A stretch of 64,000 nucleotides of DNA from Martelella sp. AD-3 (GTDB lineage: Bacteria; Pseudomonadota; Alphaproteobacteria; Rhizobiales; Rhizobiaceae). The notes beneath the pieces are model-generated. The model did not search any database. It worked only from the letters and a program-made list of their open reading frames with translations, and was not told the origin of the DNA. The DNA lies in the NCBI RefSeq assembly GCF_001578105.1, contig NZ_CP014275.1, positions 372,001-436,000 of the forward strand, read 5' to 3'. This document shows, one piece after another, positions 36,170 through 44,365 of this stretch; position 1 is the first letter of the stretch; the number at the start of each line of letters is the position of its first letter. The position numbers were made by a program, and so were the translations under genes.

Positions 36170-37017
36170 AACTGCTTCGCCTTGGCGCCAGGGGCGCCGA
36201 ACGGCCCGCCATCCTGCATTCCGATGGCACCTACCGCGACATTTCCTCCGTCGTCGTCGACATTGCCGGCGACGCGCTGACGGCTGCCGGGCTGGCGCGC
36301 ATTGCCGCCGCCGATATCGGCAGCCTGCCGGTTCTGCCGCAGTCGAGCCGTATCGGACCCTGCGTCGGCAAGGTCGGAAAGTTCATCTGCATCGGCCTCA
36401 ATTATGCCGACCACGCGGCCGAGACCGGCGCCGAAATTCCGAAGGAGCCGATCGTGTTCATGAAGGCGACCAGCGCCATCATCGGCCCCAACGACGATGT
36501 CCGCATTCCGAGGAACTCGAAAAAGACCGACTGGGAAGTCGAGCTCGGCGTCGTCATCGGCAAGGAAGCTTCCTATGTCGATGAAGCCGACGCCATGGAC
36601 CACGTCGCCGGCTATTGCGTTGTCAACGATCTCTCCGAGCGCGAATTCCAGATCGAGCGCTCCGGCCAGTGGGTGAAGGGCAAGAGCGCCGACACCTTCG
36701 GGCCGATCGGCCCCTATCTGGTGACGCGTGATGAGGTGGAAGACCCGCAGAGTCTCGCCATGTGGCTCGAGGTTGACGGTCACCGCTACCAGGACGGCTC
36801 GACCAAGACGATGATCTTCGGCGTCTCGCACCTCGTCAGCTATCTGTCGCAGTTCATGAGCCTGCAGCCCGGCGACATCATCACCACCGGCACGCCGCCC
36901 GGCGTCGGCATGGGCATCAAGCCGGAGCCGGTCTATCTGAAGGAGGGCCAGACGATGACGCTCGGCATCGAAGGACTCGGCGAACAGAGCCAGAAGGCCG
37001 TCGCCTGGAACGCCTGA
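36166..37017 (+). CDS. Fumarylacetoacetate hydrolase family protein, probably 2,4-diketo-3-deoxy-L-fuconate hydrolase
   Basis: A 283-residue FAH-family enzyme. The conserved metal-binding core is visible: KFICIGLNYADHAAE, PKEPIVFMKATSAIIGPND, DWEVELGVVIGKEA, GYCVVNDLSEREFQ, KSADTFGPIGPYLV and TGTPPGVGMG. The family cleaves C-C bonds of diketo acids. In L-fucose oxidation this step gives pyruvate and L-lactate, matching fucD and the SDR just upstream. Start overlaps the fucD stop (ATGA). A strong hairpin follows at 37028. Confidence 0.9.
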   Translation: MKLLRLGARGAERPAILHSDGTYRDISSVVVDIAGDALTAAGLARIAAADIGSLPVLPQSSRIGPCVGKVGKFICIGLNYADHAAETGAEIPKEPIVFMKATSAIIGPNDDVRIPRNSKKTDWEVELGVVIGKEASYVDEADAMDHVAGYCVVNDLSEREFQIERSGQWVKGKSADTFGPIGPYLVTRDEVEDPQSLAMWLEVDGHRYQDGSTKTMIFGVSHLVSYLSQFMSLQPGDIITTGTPPGVGMGIKPEPVYLKEGQTMTLGIEGLGEQSQKAVAWNA

Positions 37018-37027
37018 TATCCTGCGC

Positions 37028-37053
37028 GACGGCGCGGGGAAACCCGCGCCGTC
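37028..37053 (+). terminator. GAAA-tetraloop hairpin after the fucose operon
   Basis: GACGGCGCGGG and CCCGCGCCGTC form a perfect 11-bp stem closed by GAAA, 10 bp after the stop codon. No U-run follows, so termination efficiency is uncertain. From 37054 to about 37350 I see no convincing gene. Confidence 0.55.
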
Positions 37054-37351
37054 CTGCCGGTTGCCCGGTTCTGATCGGGCGTGTCGGTCCGATCGCCCCC
37101 GAACGCCGCCGTCATGGATAGCGCGATGGCCGGAGCGCGCCCGCTTCCCTCGGGGCCATGTCCGCAGGACCGGAAGGTGTCGGCGCGTCCGGGCGACCCG
37201 AACATCTTTCCGATCTGACCTGCCATATTCGATCAACTCCCCAGCGCCTTCAGTGCTTCCGCCTCGCGGATCAGGACCGGTGATCGCGGTCCCTCGGACA
37301 TCTTCTCGGCGCGAGGTATGTCCGGAGCACATATGAGGGCTGTCAAAGAGT

Positions 37352-37412
37352 CTTGTTGTCAACAAGCGTCATAACCTTTAATTGGTATTTGAGATGCCAA
37401 TTACAGGTTATG
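37352..37412. promoter_or_regulatory. Two adjacent operator-like dyads at the Rrf2/NsrR promoter
   Basis: CTTGTTG-T-CAACAAG (37352-37366) is a perfect 15-bp palindrome. Directly after it, 37370-37412 is an inverted repeat with 21-bp arms around a single central base at 37391; 18 of 21 positions pair. Outer arms are CATAACCT/AGGTTATG and inner arms AATTGG/CCAATT. It ends 7 bp before the regulator ATG. The inner part (TTGGTATTT-g-AGATGCCAA) has the 9-1-9 layout of NsrR sites, so autoregulation is likely; this is inferred. Confidence 0.6.
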
Positions 37413-37419
37413 ACCGTCC

Positions 37420-37839
37420 ATGCGTCTGACAAGCTTCACGGATTACGGACTTCGCGCTCTCATGCGGATGGCAAGCGACCCTGGTCGGGTGTTCTCGACG
37501 GCGGAGATCGCCGAAGAGTTCAACGTCTCCCGCAACCATCTCAACAAGATCATGCAGCGACTTGCCCATCGTGGGATCGTCGATACCCGAAGGGGGGCGG
37601 GCGGAGGCGCGGTGCTGGCGCGTCCCGCCGCCGACATCGGACTTGGCGAAATCATTCGGCTTCTCGAGGAGGATCAGTCTCTCGTCGAGTGCTTTTCGCC
37701 GACCGGCGATTGCAGCGTCACGCCGGTCTGTCGCCTCAAACATACGCTTGCTGCTGCTGAAGCAGCCTTTCTGGCCGAGTGTGATCGCAAGACACTCGCC
37801 GACATTGCCCTGCCGGCCTCGAAGCCGGCAATTGCCTGA
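37420..37839 (+). CDS. nsrR: Rrf2-family regulator, NsrR-like
   Basis: A 139-residue Rrf2 regulator. The winged helix is at 1-60 (MRLTSFTDYGLRALMRMA, STAEIAEEFNVSRNHLNKIMQRLAHRG, GAGGGAVLARP), followed by three cysteines spaced C-x6-C-x5-C (ECFSPTGDCSVTPVCRLKH) near residues 89-102. NsrR proteins bind an NO-sensitive Fe-S cluster through such cysteines, and CxxTPxCRLK is a close match. Neighbouring nnrU supports NO response. Other Rrf2 regulators (IscR, RirA) have different spacing and context. It lies 16 bp before the DUF305 gene. Confidence 0.8.
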   Translation: MRLTSFTDYGLRALMRMASDPGRVFSTAEIAEEFNVSRNHLNKIMQRLAHRGIVDTRRGAGGGAVLARPAADIGLGEIIRLLEEDQSLVECFSPTGDCSVTPVCRLKHTLAAAEAAFLAECDRKTLADIALPASKPAIA

Positions 37840-37855
37840 CTAAAGGAGGCACAGA

Positions 37856-39313
37856 ATGTTCTCATTCAACCAACGAACCAGCCGGATCCTTGCGGGGCTC
37901 CTCGGGCTGTGCGCCGCCCTGGCCCCGATCTCGGCCTCCGCCCATGTTAAGTGGTTTGCGCCCTATATCGTCGATGCCGCGCCAGCACCGCTCACGCGCA
38001 CGCTGAGTGATCCCTATTTCTGGACCGGGATCGTCCTGGTCTTGGTCTTCTTCATCGCCGCGCGACTGATCGAGCGCAGCGCGGCCGGTGTCGCCACGCT
38101 GGATGCGATGGACCGGGTGACCGATCCGCTCTGGCAGCGCCTCGACGCCTTTGTCCGCATCGTCGTTGCCGGCTTCTTCGTGGCGATCTTCGCGGTCGGC
38201 GGCATTTACCTGACGCCCGACCTGCAGACGCCTGCCGAGTGGGTCAGCTGGCTGCAGCTTCTGATCGCCGCCGGCATCGTATCGCGCAAGACCATGCCGC
38301 TGTCCGCAGCGGGCATCATCTTCCTGTGGGTCCTCGCGCTGCGCGACTACGAATTCTTCCATCTGCTCGACTATCTGGCGCTCGGCGTCGCGGTTGCGGG
38401 CTATCTGGTGCTGGAGAGTTCCAGCCGCCCTGACTGGCGCAAGCATCGCTTCGAGCTGTTGCGCTGGGGCGTGGCCGTTGCGCTCATGTGGTCGAGCCTC
38501 GAAAAATTCGCCTATCCGGAATGGTTCTATCCGCTGGTGGTCGAAAAGCCCTTCCTGACATTCGGCATTCCGCGCGACATGTTCATCCCGATGGCCGGCA
38601 TCGCAGAGTTCACCATGGGCTTCGGCCTGCTGGCGACGCCGCTCATCCGCAGGCTTTCGGCGATCGCGCTTTTCGTGATCTTCAACGCCGCCGTCTTCCC
38701 CTTCGGCCGGATCGACCTGATCGGTCACGCGCTGATCATGGCGATTATCGTCGCCATTGCGGTCGACCATACAAGGGAGCTGCATTTCTGGGGCTGGATC
38801 AGGCGCTCGCTCATCGGCGTCCCGCTCGGCCTTGCCTCGGCGCTGGTGATTTTCGCAACCGCCTATTGGGGCCTTCATGCCGCTTTCTTCGGCCCGGACG
38901 CGCAGACCATGGCCGAGTTGCGCACCGAACAGGCCGAGATGGCGACCCACACCTTCTCGCTTGAGCATCCGCACGGGCCAATCGCTTCCCCGGATATGAG
39001 CGGGGACGATAGCGGGCAGGGGGGCGACGCCCCGGACGCCGGCACCCTGACGGTGACCGAAGCCTATGAACAGTCGATGATGGGCATGCATGAAGAGATG
39101 ATGGAAGGCTTGCGTCATGACGATCCCGACGTTGCCTTCGTGCTCGGCATGATACCGCATCACCAGGGCGCGATCGACATGGCCCGCATCCAGCTCGTCG
39201 CCGGTTCGGATCGCACCAATATGGCGCTGGCGCAGCATATCATTGCGGAGCAGCAGAAGGAGATCGACGCGATGCGCGCATGGCTTCGCCAGCGCGGCAT
39301 TGAAAGCGAATGA
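37856..39313 (+). CDS. Multi-pass membrane protein fused to a C-terminal DUF305 domain
   Basis: A 485-residue protein. After a signal-like segment (cleavable near ISASA-HVKWFAP) come about eight predicted helices between 45 and 345, with DoxX-like character (VALMWSSLEKFAYPEWFYPLV, AGIAEFTMGFGLL). The C-terminal 90 residues are a DUF305 domain with Met/His-rich segments (MMGMHEEMMEG, FVLGMIPHHQGAIDMA near 430), possibly metal-binding and periplasmic. A linker at about 355-395 is rich in Asp, Gly and His. AAAGGAGG lies upstream of the ATG. Its position right after nsrR implies control by NO. The function is unknown. Confidence 0.8.
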   Translation: MFSFNQRTSRILAGLLGLCAALAPISASAHVKWFAPYIVDAAPAPLTRTLSDPYFWTGIVLVLVFFIAARLIERSAAGVATLDAMDRVTDPLWQRLDAFVRIVVAGFFVAIFAVGGIYLTPDLQTPAEWVSWLQLLIAAGIVSRKTMPLSAAGIIFLWVLALRDYEFFHLLDYLALGVAVAGYLVLESSSRPDWRKHRFELLRWGVAVALMWSSLEKFAYPEWFYPLVVEKPFLTFGIPRDMFIPMAGIAEFTMGFGLLATPLIRRLSAIALFVIFNAAVFPFGRIDLIGHALIMAIIVAIAVDHTRELHFWGWIRRSLIGVPLGLASALVIFATAYWGLHAAFFGPDAQTMAELRTEQAEMATHTFSLEHPHGPIASPDMSGDDSGQGGDAPDAGTLTVTEAYEQSMMGMHEEMMEGLRHDDPDVAFVLGMIPHHQGAIDMARIQLVAGSDRTNMALAQHIIAEQQKEIDAMRAWLRQRGIESE

Positions 39314-39460
39314 TGCACCGGCCACAGGTTGGCGATCGAGGAGGCGAGCGATGCGCTCGCTTCCTGGCGCCTTGTGTGGGGGGAGATGGCGGCCCTGCCG
39401 CCGGTATTATCCCCCGTCGGCGATGAAACTCATCTTTCGTCGGGAGACGGGACCCAGGAC

Positions 39461-40150
39461 ATGACGAATTTTCTGCTCGCGATCCTCGCTTTCCTTCTGG
39501 CTCATGTGGTTCCGCCGGCGCCGCCCGTGCGCGCCCGTTTGATCGCCCTCTTCGGGCGCCGTGTCTATCTCACTCTCTATTCTCTCGTGTCGACCCTGCT
39601 TCTGGTCTGGATCATCGTTGCGGCGCGACATGCGCCGTTGATTTTCCTCTGGTATCCCGCGCCTTGGCAGGCCCTTGTTCCGGTGATCGCGATGCCGTTC
39701 GCCTTCTGGTTCATCGCCGCGGGGCTTGCGGCGCAAAACCGGCTTTCCATCACCTTCCGGCGCAGTGGCGAAGCGGACTCGCAAGGCCCGATCACCGCCA
39801 TCACCCGCCACCCGGTGCTTGTCGGCTTTCTGATCTGGTCGCTCGCGCACATTCCGCCGAACGGGGATGTTGTGTCGCTGATCCTTTTCGGCGGCATGGG
39901 GCTGCTCGCCCTCGCCGGAACGGCGGTGCTCGACCGCCGGACGCGGCGTCGGCTCGGCGATGCCGAATGGGCGGCTATCCGCGCGCAAACCTCCATCGTG
40001 CCCTTTCTTGCAGTGCTTGAAGGGCGCGCGCATCTGCATGCGGACCGTAACTTCTGGCTCTGGACCGGCCTGGGGCTGGCCTTCTATGTCTGGTTCCTGT
40101 TGCAGGGCCACCGCCTGCTGATCGGCGTCGACCCGCTGGCCTGGCTCTGA
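39461..40150 (+). CDS. nnrU: NnrU-family membrane protein
   Basis: A 229-residue integral membrane protein with about six helices (MTNFLLAILAFLLAHVVPP; VYLTLYSLVSTLLLVWIIVAA; GPITAITRHPVLVGFLIWSLAHIPPNGD; C-terminal WLWTGLGLAFYVWFLLQGHRLL). The HPVLVG and HIPPNGD segments are characteristic of NnrU/isoprenylcysteine-methyltransferase-like folds. NnrU is linked to nitrite and nitric-oxide respiration in rhizobia, but its biochemical role is not settled. ATG 39461 is chosen; the frame extends upstream with no membrane character. It follows the DUF305 gene by 147 bp. Confidence 0.87.
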   Translation: MTNFLLAILAFLLAHVVPPAPPVRARLIALFGRRVYLTLYSLVSTLLLVWIIVAARHAPLIFLWYPAPWQALVPVIAMPFAFWFIAAGLAAQNRLSITFRRSGEADSQGPITAITRHPVLVGFLIWSLAHIPPNGDVVSLILFGGMGLLALAGTAVLDRRTRRRLGDAEWAAIRAQTSIVPFLAVLEGRAHLHADRNFWLWTGLGLAFYVWFLLQGHRLLIGVDPLAWL

Positions 40151-40228
40151 CCGCTTGCGCCGCGGAAAATGAACGGCATTGTCCCTTAAACCGCGAGACG
40201 CCGGGACGCTACGCCGGGAGACGGCGAT

Positions 40229-41008
40229 TCAGACAACAGCCTTGTCGCCCGTGCGGAAATGGACCTGCGGGTGACCGTGATGGGGCGAGATGCTGACAGC
40301 GGCAGCGACGCGGAAAACGCTCGCGATCAGCTCTTCCGTCAGAACGGTCTCAGGCGCACCGGAGGCGATCAGCGCGCCGTCCTTCAACACGATGATCCGG
40401 TCGCAGAACATCGCCGCGAGATTGAGATCGTGAAGCGCCACGATGCTGGTGAGGTTCAGCTGACGCACGGTCTGCAGGATCTCGATCTGGTGATGAATGT
40501 CGAGATGGTTGGTTGGTTCGTCGAGGAACAGAACCTGCGGGCTTTGTGCCAGCGCCCGGGCGATGTGGACGCGCTGCCGCTCGCCGCCGGAAAGCGTCTG
40601 CCAGGACTGGTGCTGAAGATGGGTCATGCCCACCTGCCTCAAGGCTCCGTCCACCGCCTCCTGATCGCTTGCGCGCCAGCCGGAAAGCGCCGAGCGGTGC
40701 GGTGTGCGCCCGAGCCTAACGACATCGCGCACGCTGACATTGGTGTCGGTTGCAGCACTTTGCTGGACGAAGGCGACGTTGCGCGCCAGTTCGCGGCGCG
40801 GCACGTTGGCGATATCGCGGCCCTGAATTTCCACCTGGCCGCTCAGCGGCTGCTTCAGCCCCGCAAGCAGCCTCAGCAACGACGATTTTCCCGAGCCGTT
40901 CGGGCCGATCAGGCCGAGGGTTTCGCCCGCGCGCACCGCAAGGTTGACATCCCTGACGATGGTCTTCCGCTTCACGCCCCAGCAAAGTTTCCTGGCAATA
41001 ACGGTCAT
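40229..41008 (-). CDS. FecE/BtuD-type ABC ATPase (iron-siderophore, heme or cobamide)
   Basis: A 259-residue ATPase with Walker A GPNGSGKSS (near 35), signature LSGGERQRVHIARA, Walker B VLFLDEPTNHLDI and H-loop VALHDLNLA. This belongs to the metal-chelate/vitamin B12 uptake group. ATG 41008 overlaps the permease stop by 4 bp; the open frame that continues upstream is only a shadow of the permease. It is the third gene of a binding protein-permease-ATPase operon and converges on nnrU. Confidence 0.92.
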   Translation of the reverse strand: MTVIARKLCWGVKRKTIVRDVNLAVRAGETLGLIGPNGSGKSSLLRLLAGLKQPLSGQVEIQGRDIANVPRRELARNVAFVQQSAATDTNVSVRDVVRLGRTPHRSALSGWRASDQEAVDGALRQVGMTHLQHQSWQTLSGGERQRVHIARALAQSPQVLFLDEPTNHLDIHHQIEILQTVRQLNLTSIVALHDLNLAAMFCDRIIVLKDGALIASGAPETVLTEELIASVFRVAAAVSISPHHGHPQVHFRTGDKAVV

Positions 41009-42042
41009 GTCTGCGGCCTCGCGCGATAGAGGATGATCGCGAAGAAGGGGACGCCGACCAGCGCTGTGACGACGCCGATCGGCACGGTCTGCTGCGCGAC
41101 GATGACGCGCGAGGCAATGTCGGCGATCACCATGAAGACCGCGCCGAGAATGGCGGAGGCCGGCAAGAGCCGCATATGCACCGGGCCGACGACATAGCGC
41201 GCGGCATGGGGAACCACCAGTCCGACGAAGCCGATGGCGCCGACCTGGCTGACGATGGTGGCCGTCATCAGCGCGGTCACGGCGAACAGGACCAGCCGGG
41301 TGCGTGCGACCGGGATGCCAAGCGCCGCCGCATCCTCGTCGCCGAAGGTGAAGGCATCGAGCGCCCGCGCCATCAGAAAGCAGATCGCAAGGCAGAGCAG
41401 GAGCACGATCACCAGAAGGTGGAATTGCGGCCAGCGCACGCCGCCGAAACTGCCGAGCATCCAGAACATCACGCCGCGCGCCTGCTGGGCGCTGGCGGAT
41501 GTGGTGACGATATAGGCCGTCAGCGCATTGAAGAGCTGCGAGGCCGCGACGCCGGCAAGAATAGTGTGGTTGGGACCGCTGGTTGCGCCGTTGGAAAGCA
41601 GGGCGACCACCGCAAAGGCGGCAAAGGCGCCCACGAAGGCGCCGAGCGAAAGCGAAACAGCGCCGGCGCCGATACCCAGAACGAGGACGGCAACGGCGCC
41701 GGTCGAGGCGCCTGCGGAGACGCCGAGCACGAAGGGCTCGGCCAGCGGGTTGCGCAGCAAGGCCTGCAGGATCGTCCCGCAGATCGCGAGCCCCGCGCCG
41801 CACAATGCGGCGACGAGGCTGCGGCTCAGCCTGAGGTTCCAGACCACGCTCGCCTCGATCTTCGGCACATCCGCAGCCGTCAGCCCGAACTCGTTGGTGA
41901 CCGTCAGCAAAACGGTCCTCACCGGAATATTATACTCACCGATCGCGGTTGCCGCCGCGATCGCCGCGAGAAGCACAAGCGCGGAGACGGCCAGAAGCAG
42001 GAAAAGCCGCATTCCGGCGCCGATGTCCGTGGCCGTTCTCAT
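41005..42042 (-). CDS. FecCD/BtuC-type ABC permease
   Basis: A 345-residue permease with about ten helices, the FecCD topology. Typical segments are WNLRLSRSLVAALCGAGLAICGTILQALLRNPLAEPFVLGVSAGAS (residues 70-115), GAIGFVGLVVPHAARYVVG near 255 and the C-terminal LVGVPFFAIILYRAR. It overlaps both neighbours by ATGA. Confidence 0.93.
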   Translation of the reverse strand: MRTATDIGAGMRLFLLLAVSALVLLAAIAAATAIGEYNIPVRTVLLTVTNEFGLTAADVPKIEASVVWNLRLSRSLVAALCGAGLAICGTILQALLRNPLAEPFVLGVSAGASTGAVAVLVLGIGAGAVSLSLGAFVGAFAAFAVVALLSNGATSGPNHTILAGVAASQLFNALTAYIVTTSASAQQARGVMFWMLGSFGGVRWPQFHLLVIVLLLCLAICFLMARALDAFTFGDEDAAALGIPVARTRLVLFAVTALMTATIVSQVGAIGFVGLVVPHAARYVVGPVHMRLLPASAILGAVFMVIADIASRVIVAQQTVPIGVVTALVGVPFFAIILYRARPQT

Positions 42043-43055
42043 TCGCCGCTGTCGAACGCCTTGATCTGACCGGCGATCTCTTCCGCGCCGTAGAGCGTGC
42101 GGATGCTGGGGTTCATCGCGGCGCCGCTCATGACCACGATCCGGCCATTCTGGACGGCCTCCATCTGGCTCACCGTCGGGTCGTTCTCAAGGAACGCGAT
42201 CTTGTTCTCGGCCTTGTCGAGATCCCAGCGGTTGCGGTCGACCTGGGTGGCGACGATGACGGTCGGATCGGCGGCCATGATGCCTTCCCAGTTGAGCGTC
42301 GGCCATTCCGCCTTGGTGTCGAGCGCGTTGCGGCCGCCCAGAAGATCGGCAATGAAGCCGGAGGGGCCGTTGCCGCCGCCGAGATAGGCATCGTCGGCCG
42401 CCGACGCGCTTGAGAACCAGAACAGGAAGGTCAGGTCGTCATTCTTTGGAAATTGCTCGCGCAGCGCGGCTTCGCGCGCCTTGAAGTCGGCAATCACCGC
42501 GTCTCCGCGTTCCTGAACGTCGAAGATGCGGGCGAGATCGTCGATCTCCTTGTAGAGTAGGTCCATGTTCCACAGCTGATCCCGGCTGCCATAGGCATCG
42601 CCCGTATCCAGTGATGTGGAGCAGGCGCTGGGGGCGAGGTAGGTCGGGATGCCGAGGTCCTCGAAATCGCCGCGCTTGGCAACCCGGCTGTCGGGGCCCA
42701 TCAGCGTCGTCAGCATCGCCGCGACGAAATCCGGCTGCTGCTGCAGAACCGCTTCAAGCGTCGGGAATTCGACGGTCAGCGTCTCGACCTTGTCGTTGGC
42801 CTCCGCCAGTTCGGGCAGAACATCGTTCGGCCAGAAGGCGGTGGCGGCCATCCGGTCTTCAAGGCCAAGCAACAGCATGATTTCCGCGCTGTTCTGGCCC
42901 AGCGCCACGGCGTTTTCCGGCGCTTTCTCGAAGACGACCGTTTCGCCGCAATTCTCGATCTCAAGCGGATAGGATGTGGGGGCGGCGAAGGCCGGAACGC
43001 CCGCAAATCCGGTGATCAGGAAGCCAAGCAGGCCAAGTCTTTTGGTCGTGTTCAT
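42039..43055 (-). CDS. FepB/BtuF-type periplasmic binding protein
   Basis: A 338-residue class III binding protein. The signal peptide ends near AGVPAFA-APTSYPLEIENCG. The core shows VALGQNSAEIMLLLGLEDRM, PDFVAAMLTT and LNWEGIMAADPTVIVATQ, and has two Cys (NCGETV; SACSTS). Such proteins bind ferric siderophores, heme or cobamides; the sequence does not decide which. The 225-bp gap upstream (43056-43280) has an A/T-rich stretch at about 43118-43140 that could hold its promoter, but I see no clear iron-regulator box. Confidence 0.88.
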   Translation of the reverse strand: MNTTKRLGLLGFLITGFAGVPAFAAPTSYPLEIENCGETVVFEKAPENAVALGQNSAEIMLLLGLEDRMAATAFWPNDVLPELAEANDKVETLTVEFPTLEAVLQQQPDFVAAMLTTLMGPDSRVAKRGDFEDLGIPTYLAPSACSTSLDTGDAYGSRDQLWNMDLLYKEIDDLARIFDVQERGDAVIADFKAREAALREQFPKNDDLTFLFWFSSASAADDAYLGGGNGPSGFIADLLGGRNALDTKAEWPTLNWEGIMAADPTVIVATQVDRNRWDLDKAENKIAFLENDPTVSQMEAVQNGRIVVMSGAAMNPSIRTLYGAEEIAGQIKAFDSGE

Positions 43056-43240
43056 ATCGGGTCCAGTGCGCTTGCAAACATTGGACCGCGTTCTAGGATC
43101 GCCGACTTCTCAAATCAAGATAAAAAAACTCATATTTTCTCACGCCGCCCGTTCCGCTGCCGAAAGCCCTGGCGCGATCCGTCGCGCCGGGCTGAAGAAG
43201 GAACCGGGGCGTTGCGTCCCGACGCGCCGATTCAATAGGT

Positions 43241-43283
43241 TAGAGCGTTCTTTGAGCGTCCGAATGGACACTCGGCTACTCTA
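43241..43283. repeat. Imperfect palindrome at the end of the sugar ABC ATPase gene
   Basis: Nested arms TAGAG/CTCTA (43241-43245/43279-43283) and GAGCGTCC/GGACACTC (43254-43261/43266-43273, one mismatch) around GAAT. It overlaps the stop codon of the minus-strand ATPase gene and lies about 185 bp upstream of the binding-protein gene at 43055. It resembles other intergenic palindromes of Rhizobiales and may end transcription. Confidence 0.45.
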
Positions 43284-44360
43284 GAGGCGGGCCCCTGTAC
43301 CTTCTTCGAAGAAGGAGGCCTTGGCGACATCGACGGTGACGGAAACGGTTTCGCCGACGTCGCAATGGTCTTCCTGGCTCAGCCTGTGAGAAAGCGTGAC
43401 GCCCTCGAAATCCGACCAGGCGAGAATGTCGCTGCCCATGGGCTCGACCAGCGAGACCGTTCCGGTCCAGGCCGTATCGCTCGCCCGGGCAAGACGCAGA
43501 TGTTCCGGGCGCAGGCCGAGCGTCGCCTTCTGGCCGTCCTTGACCGCGCCTGCGAAGGGATATGCGCCGACGTCGAGGCGGAAGCTGCCGGACCGGAACA
43601 CCAGGCCGCCGTTCTCCGCTGCAAAGGCGCCGGCAATCTTGTTCATCGCCGGCGAGCCGAGGAAGGTGCCGACAAACTCGTTGGCCGGCTTGTTGTAGAC
43701 GTTGAGCGGCGTATCGAGCTGCTGGATGATGCCGTCCTTCATCACCGCGATCCGGTCTGCAAGCGTCAGCGCCTCGATCTGGTCGTGGGTCACGTAGATC
43801 ATCGTGGAGCCAAGCGCCTTGTGCAGTTTCTTGATCTCGAGCCTCAGTTCGGCGCGCAGCTTGGCATCAAGGTTCGAGAGCGGCTCGTCGAACAGGAAGA
43901 TGTCGGCGTCGCGCACCAGCGCCCGGCCGATGGCGACGCGCTGCCGCTGGCCTCCGGAAAGGGCTGATGGCTTGCGGTCGAGCAGGTGCGTGATCTGCAG
44001 AAGTTCGGCGGCCCACGCCACCTTCTTTTCGATGTCGGCCTTCGGCACACCCGCGATCTTCAGCCCGAACGACATGTTCCGTTCGACGCTCATCGTCGGA
44101 TAGAGCGCATAGGACTGGAACACCATACCGATGCCGCGGTCCTTGGGATCGACCCAGGTCACGTCCTTTTCATTGAAATGGATCGCTCCGCCGCTGACAT
44201 CGGTCAGGCCGCCGATCGCGTTCAGCAGCGTGGACTTGCCGCAGCCCGAGGGCCCGAGCAGGACCAGGAATTCGCCATCCCTGATTTCAAGGTCGAGGCT
44301 TTTGACGACATGCACGCTGCCGTAGCGGATGTCGAGGTTTTGAATGGCTACAGAACTCAT
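43281..44360 (-). CDS. Sugar ABC transporter ATPase, MalK/UgpC type (GH94 locus)
   Basis: A 359-residue ATPase: Walker A GPSGCGKST, Q-loop VFQSYALYPTMSV, signature LSGGQRQRVAIGRA, Walker B IFLFDEPLSNLDA, H-loop VTHDQIEA, with a TOBE domain at about 285-355 (GLRPEHLRLA). It is the last gene of the minus-strand operon, 5 bp after the permease gene. Confidence 0.9.
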   Translation of the reverse strand: MSSVAIQNLDIRYGSVHVVKSLDLEIRDGEFLVLLGPSGCGKSTLLNAIGGLTDVSGGAIHFNEKDVTWVDPKDRGIGMVFQSYALYPTMSVERNMSFGLKIAGVPKADIEKKVAWAAELLQITHLLDRKPSALSGGQRQRVAIGRALVRDADIFLFDEPLSNLDAKLRAELRLEIKKLHKALGSTMIYVTHDQIEALTLADRIAVMKDGIIQQLDTPLNVYNKPANEFVGTFLGSPAMNKIAGAFAAENGGLVFRSGSFRLDVGAYPFAGAVKDGQKATLGLRPEHLRLARASDTAWTGTVSLVEPMGSDILAWSDFEGVTLSHRLSQEDHCDVGETVSVTVDVAKASFFEEGTGARL

Positions 44361-44365
44361 GGGAC

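Noticed and set aside
37054-37350. Short minus-strand frames between the fucose operon and nsrR (for example MSEGPRSPVLIREAEALKALGS at about 37245-37310)
   Set aside because: Too short, with no recognisable family and no consistent frame; could be gene debris but unsupported.
41009-41803. Upstream extension of the FecE-type ATPase frame
   Set aside because: This part is the shadow of the permease gene; a start at 41008 overlaps the permease stop by 4 bp and gives a normal-length ATPase.
43056-43280. Iron-regulator (RirA/Fur/Irr) box upstream of the FepB-like gene
   Set aside because: Only a general A/T-rich stretch is visible; no clear box could be recognised by eye.
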